Shown here in pieces: positions 6,789 to 10,392 of a stretch of 10,392 nucleotides of DNA. The notes under the pieces are model-generated. The model was not told where the DNA came from and made no database searches. It saw nothing but the letters and a program-made list of their open reading frames with translations. Origin of the DNA: Acidobacteriota bacterium (GTDB lineage: Bacteria > Acidobacteriota > Vicinamibacteria > Vicinamibacterales > UBA823); the NCBI GenBank assembly GCA_002720285.1, contig PBHT01000022.1:22564-32955 (forward strand), written 5' to 3'. Both the position numbers and the translations under genes were made by a program. The stretch's first letter is position 1. The number at the start of each line of letters is the position of its first letter.

Positions 6789-8177
6789 ATGCCGCTCCGC
6801 AAGCTTACGCTCATTGCCGTAGCGCTAGCTACAACCACGCTGGCAGCCGCGCAGGACCGGAGAGACTTACACTCGATTCAGCCCACCAGTGAAGACCGCT
6901 TCACAATGGCCCTTACCGGAGACTCCATCATCACCCGGCGTCTCTCGGTTTATCAAGAACCTGAATTCTTGGGCATGGTAGAGCTTCTTCGAGGAGCCGA
7001 CATTGCATTTACAAACCTCGAGATGCTATTCCATGACTACGAACCCTACCCGATGCACCAGAGCGGGGGAACCTATATGCGTGCTGCACCGGCCCTAGTA
7101 GATGAACTGGTCTGGGCGGGATTCGACATGGTTGCCCGTGCGAACAACCATACCGGAGACTATGGCACGTTAGGCATGGATCTGACCACGCACTATGTTG
7201 AGGCCGCAGGACTCACGCAGGCTGGTGTCGGACATAGTCTGGCTGAGGCACGTGAGGCCCGATTCCTCGAAACGGCTGAGGCTCGTGTGGCACTGATCTC
7301 GGTTGCATCAACGTTTCCTGATCATTCACGGGCCGGGCGAACACGTGGCGATGTACCGGCAAGACCTGGCCTCAATCCTCTTCGCTTCTCAACAACCTAC
7401 GTCGTCACACGTGACCGATTCGAATCGCTCCGGGGCACCATGCTGGAACTGGGATTTACCGTACCCGCCGTAGATGGCGAGCTTACATTCCGTGGCAACC
7501 GTTTTATCGTTGGAGACACTCCGGACGTGTTGACCGAACCAGATCCCCAAGACGTGAAAGAAATTTCGGCTGTCGTGACCAACGCCAGTCGGCAGGCCGA
7601 TTACACGATCTTAACCATCCATGCCCACGAAGGTGATGGTGACCGGTTCGTGCCAGCACAGTTTTTGACTACCTTTGCCCACGCCATGATCGACGCGGGC
7701 GCCGATCTTTTCATCGGACATGGTCCACACGTTGTGCGTGGGATTGAAATCCGGAATGGTAAGCCGATCATTTACAGCCTCGCGAACTTCCTCTTTCAAA
7801 ACGAAACGTTACTGCGACTGCCAAGCGAGAACTATGAGCCATACAATTTAGACGGTAACGCACACATCGCTGATTTCAACGATCGGCGCTATGACAATGA
7901 CACACGAGGGTTCCCTGCACAGCAGGAAATCTGGGAATCGATCGTCGCAGTCGCTGAATGGGACGGCAAACGTTTAGCGGAACTCCGTCTCCACCCAATC
8001 ACGTTAGGATTCGGTACACCGCGGACTGTCAGGGGTCGTCCGATGTTTGCCGACGATAAACTCGGCGAGAAAATCATAGGCGACATCGCGAGACTGTCTA
8101 AACCATTTGGAACGACGGTTGTGTTTGAAAACGGTGTTGGCCGCGTACGTCTTGCGACATCGACTAGTGAGCCCTAG
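6789..8177 (+). CDS. Exported CapA/PGA_cap-family (poly-gamma-glutamate capsule-type) metallophosphatase-like protein
   Basis: This is a 462-residue protein with a signal peptide (MPLRKLTLIAVALATTTLAAA, cleavage before Q22-D) and a CapA-type fold related to metallophosphoesterases. Motifs in order are LTGDSI (D45), FTNLEM (N76, E78), ARANNHTGDYG (N119-H121, D124), HAHEGDGD (from H278), IGHGPHV (H311, H314) and GKPIIYSLANFLF around 323-335. These are the standard signature positions. CapA/PgsA is the best-known member and works with CapB and CapC in poly-gamma-glutamate production, but neither partner is here. Many stand-alone homologues exist with no known role, so capsule synthesis should not be assumed. 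The protein lacks the N-terminal transmembrane anchor typical of CapA and appears soluble after export. The start is supported by AAGGAG 7 bases upstream. It is convergent with the quinone oxidoreductase gene. Confidence 0.85.
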   Translation: MPLRKLTLIAVALATTTLAAAQDRRDLHSIQPTSEDRFTMALTGDSIITRRLSVYQEPEFLGMVELLRGADIAFTNLEMLFHDYEPYPMHQSGGTYMRAAPALVDELVWAGFDMVARANNHTGDYGTLGMDLTTHYVEAAGLTQAGVGHSLAEAREARFLETAEARVALISVASTFPDHSRAGRTRGDVPARPGLNPLRFSTTYVVTRDRFESLRGTMLELGFTVPAVDGELTFRGNRFIVGDTPDVLTEPDPQDVKEISAVVTNASRQADYTILTIHAHEGDGDRFVPAQFLTTFAHAMIDAGADLFIGHGPHVVRGIEIRNGKPIIYSLANFLFQNETLLRLPSENYEPYNLDGNAHIADFNDRRYDNDTRGFPAQQEIWESIVAVAEWDGKRLAELRLHPITLGFGTPRTVRGRPMFADDKLGEKIIGDIARLSKPFGTTVVFENGVGRVRLATSTSEP

Positions 8178-8226
8178 GCCCCTACACCGTTGTTTCAGGT
8201 ACACAGTGCTTGTGGGTGATTACTGA

Positions 8227-9204
8227 TTAGGAAGCTAGAATGATCTTGCCGATGTGCGCACTAGTCTCCATCAGTTGGTGCGCCTCGCTGGCTTCTTTTA
8301 GAGTAAACGTCGCATAAATAACTGGCTGCGCCTGACCCTGCTCGATAAGAGGCCACACAGCCTGATGTAGAGCCTGTGCAATCGCGGCTTTCTCAGCGGT
8401 GGGACGGGGCCTTAGTGTAGATCCTGTCAGCACTAGTCGCTTCTGCATAATCGGAATCCAGTTAATTGTTGTTTTTGGCCCGCCAAGAATTGCAATCTGC
8501 ACCAAACGACCACTTGCGGCTAACACGCGAATGTTGCGCGGTGTGTAGTCGCCACCAACCATATCCAGTACCACATCGACGCCGCTACCACTAGTTACCG
8601 TGTTAATTACTTCGACAAAATCCTCGTCACGATAGTTGATAGCCTGTTCAGCGCCCAGGCGCTTGCAGGCGGCGCACTTGTCGGCCGTACCAGCCGTGGC
8701 AAACACCCGAGCGCCAAACGCCGACGCTAGCTGAATTGCAGTCGTCCCAATACCACTGGACCCGCCGTGCACAAGGACACTCTCTCCAGGTTTCAGCTGC
8801 CCGCGGTCGAAGACATTAGTCCAGACCGTGAAGTAGGTCTCGGGCAACGCAGCAGCGGAAAGGAAATCAAGACCGGCGGGAATCGGCAGCGCGACCGATG
8901 CCTCGGCGACGCAGTACTCCGCATAACCACCCCCGGAAACAAGTGCGCATACCTTGTCACCAACGTGCCAGTTGTTAACATCGGGTCCGCACCCAGCTAC
9001 AGTTCCTGCGACTTCCAATCCCGGCAGGTCTGACGCTCCAGGCGGTGGCGGGTACTTCCCCTGCCGCTGCATAATATCCGGCCGATTTACACCGGCCGCC
9101 GCCACGGCAATTAAGATTTCACTGCGGCCTGGTATTGGTTTCGGCCGATCGACTGCAGTGAGAACTTCCGGTCCACCCGGCCTGGATATCTCGATTGCCA
9201 GCAT
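8227..9204 (-). CDS. NAD(P)H:quinone oxidoreductase, zinc-free MDR family (PIG3/QOR type)
   Basis: This is a 325-residue medium-chain dehydrogenase/reductase of the usual length for the PIG3-type quinone oxidoreductases. The N-terminal half has the quinone reductase signature region GVNRPDIMQRQGKYPPPPG (38-56) followed by DLPGLEVAG. The cofactor fold has VHGGSSGIGTTAIQLA (145-160) and a following strand ending ATAGTADK. The C-terminus, HIGKIIL, is typical of the group. The structural-zinc cysteine cluster of alcohol dehydrogenases is absent. Members reduce quinones with NADPH in the cytoplasm; the true substrate is unknown. ATG 9204 starts at the family-typical residue, but no convincing ribosome-binding site precedes it. 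It converges on the CapA-like gene (49 bases between stops, no terminator seen) and diverges from the M55 peptidase gene. Confidence 0.92.
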   Translation of the reverse strand: MLAIEISRPGGPEVLTAVDRPKPIPGRSEILIAVAAAGVNRPDIMQRQGKYPPPPGASDLPGLEVAGTVAGCGPDVNNWHVGDKVCALVSGGGYAEYCVAEASVALPIPAGLDFLSAAALPETYFTVWTNVFDRGQLKPGESVLVHGGSSGIGTTAIQLASAFGARVFATAGTADKCAACKRLGAEQAINYRDEDFVEVINTVTSGSGVDVVLDMVGGDYTPRNIRVLAASGRLVQIAILGGPKTTINWIPIMQKRLVLTGSTLRPRPTAEKAAIAQALHQAVWPLIEQGQAQPVIYATFTLKEASEAHQLMETSAHIGKIILAS

Positions 9205-9411
9205 AGAAGGAAGTCCACTATACCTGAGTGGTGACCACAGGTATCCACCGGCACTGGATAAATCTACCGGGGGCGGTTGTGGGCTGACCGTGGGTGGTCA
9301 TTAGACACTGGTAACACCCCATGGGAACCGTTACTCTCATCACCTAGTTAAGAAGAAACAGGATCGCAACTGAGTATTTTGCGTCGGACTAAGACTGAAG
9401 GAGGGTGCGAC
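9205..9411. promoter_or_regulatory. Divergent intergenic region between the quinone oxidoreductase and M55 peptidase genes
   Basis: This 207-base stretch must hold the start signals of both flanking genes. I see small dyads: GTGGT-G-ACCAC at 9228-9238; TGACCAC (9232-9238) paired with GTGGTCA (9294-9300); CCCATGGG (9318-9325) within GTAAC (9311-9315) and GTTAC (9330-9334). Any could be an operator, but all are short. No convincing -35/-10 pair was found for either gene. Confidence 0.25.
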
Positions 9412-10326
9412 ATGAATGCAGGAACACGAATGCGAGACGCTTCTCTAGTGGCCTTTCTGTGGTTGATGCTCATAGGCCATGTGCACGGGCAACAAGGAGG
9501 CCTAAAAATCTATATCTCCGCCGATATGGAGGGTGTCACTGGAGCAGTCAGCAGTGAGCAGCTGGGACCGAGCGGATTTGAATACCAACGTTTTAGAAAA
9601 TTCCTCACTGAGGAAGTCATCGCGGCCATCGAAGGTGCTCGGGAAGCCGGCGCCGACCAAATCTTGGTAAGTGACTCCCATGGTAACGGACAGAATCTGC
9701 TAATTGACGAACTTCCTGAAGATGTCCAGATCGTTCGGTCTTTTCCTCGCCCCCTTGGCATGATGCAGGGAATTGACGAGACGTTCGATGGCGTCATCTT
9801 CATCGGCTACCATTCGAGCACAACTAACCCGAACGGTGTCCGCGCCCACACTACTTCGAGTGCCAGACTTGCAGCGGTACACGTCAACGGCGTCGAGATG
9901 ACCGAGGGTAGTTTCAACGCGAGCATCGCTGGTCACTTCGGCGTACCGGTCATTATGGTCTCAGGCGATGACGCGGCTGTGGAGGAGGTACGATCTGTAA
10001 TCGGTGACATCGAGGGAGCTGTCGTGAAATGGTCCTACGGTTTTCATTCGGCTCGCACACTCCACCCTTCAGCCGGACGGGCATTGATCCGGAAGAAGGC
10101 TCGTAAAGCCGTCAGCCGTATCGTGGAGTTCTCACCATACAACCCGTCAACACCCATTGAGTTCGACGTAACGTTTAAGAACTACCGTCCGTCGCAGCTT
10201 CTAGCCTACTTACCAGAAGTTGAACGTGTCGATTCGCACCGTATTCGATTCATTGGTGATGACATGGTAGAGGTCTCCAAATTTTTCACCTTTATGATGA
10301 ACTACGATTCGTCGTTAACACCGTAA
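9412..10326 (+). CDS. Exported M55-family metallopeptidase (DppA-type D-aminopeptidase)
   Basis: This is a 304-residue protein of the M55 family, whose model member is Bacillus subtilis DppA, a zinc D-aminopeptidase acting on short D-Ala-containing peptides. The metal and catalytic positions line up at a nearly constant offset: ISADMEG (D38, E40), VSDSHGNGQN (H90), IGYHSS (H134), GVRAHTTS (H146) and EMTEGSFNA (E165). The N-terminus (MNAGTRMRDASLVAFLWLML, then IGHVHGQQGG) is a signal peptide, so it probably works in the periplasm or outside, unlike cytoplasmic DppA. ATG 9412 is chosen because AAGGAGGG (9398-9405) lies 6 bases upstream; an in-frame TTG at 9379 would place that site inside the gene. 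No dipeptide transporter genes accompany it here. A role in recycling wall-derived D-amino-acid peptides or in scavenging is inference. Confidence 0.9.
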   Translation: MNAGTRMRDASLVAFLWLMLIGHVHGQQGGLKIYISADMEGVTGAVSSEQLGPSGFEYQRFRKFLTEEVIAAIEGAREAGADQILVSDSHGNGQNLLIDELPEDVQIVRSFPRPLGMMQGIDETFDGVIFIGYHSSTTNPNGVRAHTTSSARLAAVHVNGVEMTEGSFNASIAGHFGVPVIMVSGDDAAVEEVRSVIGDIEGAVVKWSYGFHSARTLHPSAGRALIRKKARKAVSRIVEFSPYNPSTPIEFDVTFKNYRPSQLLAYLPEVERVDSHRIRFIGDDMVEVSKFFTFMMNYDSSLTP

Positions 10327-10392
10327 CGTTTGTGAACGCGCGATCGTCGCATCGATAGACGCAGCTAGAAGACTGCAGCCACCGTTTCCAGA
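10327..10392. other. Right-edge sequence after the M55 gene
   Basis: These 66 bases follow the stop codon. No open gene start, repeat or hairpin with a T-run is visible. Confidence 0.4.

Noticed and set aside
8178..8226. Possible bidirectional terminator between the CapA-like and quinone oxidoreductase genes
   Set aside because: No stable stem with a T-run could be found in these 49 bases.
9379..9411. TTG start extending the M55 peptidase by 11 residues
   Set aside because: AAGGAGGG at ideal distance from ATG 9412 lies inside this extension, so it marks the later start.

Overview
This is chromosomal-looking bacterial DNA of moderately high GC with dense gene packing. It holds one recognisable multi-gene system and five genes that look metabolically separate from it. 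Four predicted proteins carry Sec-type N-terminal signal peptides: the dihaem subunit, the fumarylacetoacetase-family hydrolase, the CapA-like protein and the M55 peptidase. Exported hydrolases with short signal peptides ending in A-Q-like cleavage sites are a style I associate with Acidobacteriota (Vicinamibacteria-like) or related environmental lineages. That taxonomic call is inference only; there is no rRNA, tRNA or other marker gene in the window.

Left part (1-4626, minus strand): part of a quinohemoprotein amine dehydrogenase (QHNDH) biosynthesis operon, read right to left. The order is qhpG (flavin monooxygenase that oxygenates the tryptophan that becomes CTQ), qhpA (periplasmic dihaem alpha subunit), then qhpD (radical SAM/SPASM enzyme that installs thioether crosslinks in the gamma subunit). 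qhpD runs off the left edge lacking only a short C-terminus. The small gamma subunit qhpC, the beta subunit qhpB, and the protease and exporter genes are not in the window and would be expected just beyond position 1. Together these genes would build an enzyme that oxidatively deaminates primary amines in the periplasm and passes electrons through its c-type haems.

Middle part (4770-6682): a small YfcE/MJ0936-like metallophosphoesterase transcribed divergently from qhpG, then a fumarylacetoacetase-family hydrolase with an unexpected signal peptide, and a convergent small cupin gene on the minus strand.

Right part (6789-10326): an exported CapA/PGA_cap-family protein divergent from the cupin, a convergent zinc-free NAD(P)H:quinone oxidoreductase of the PIG3 type on the minus strand, and, divergent from that, an exported M55 (DppA-type) D-aminopeptidase. 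No insertion sequence, CRISPR array, phage gene or RNA gene was recognised. No gene-free stretch exceeds 300 bases. The most noteworthy points are the G-A-D order of the qhp genes and the export signals on enzyme families whose best-known members are cytoplasmic.
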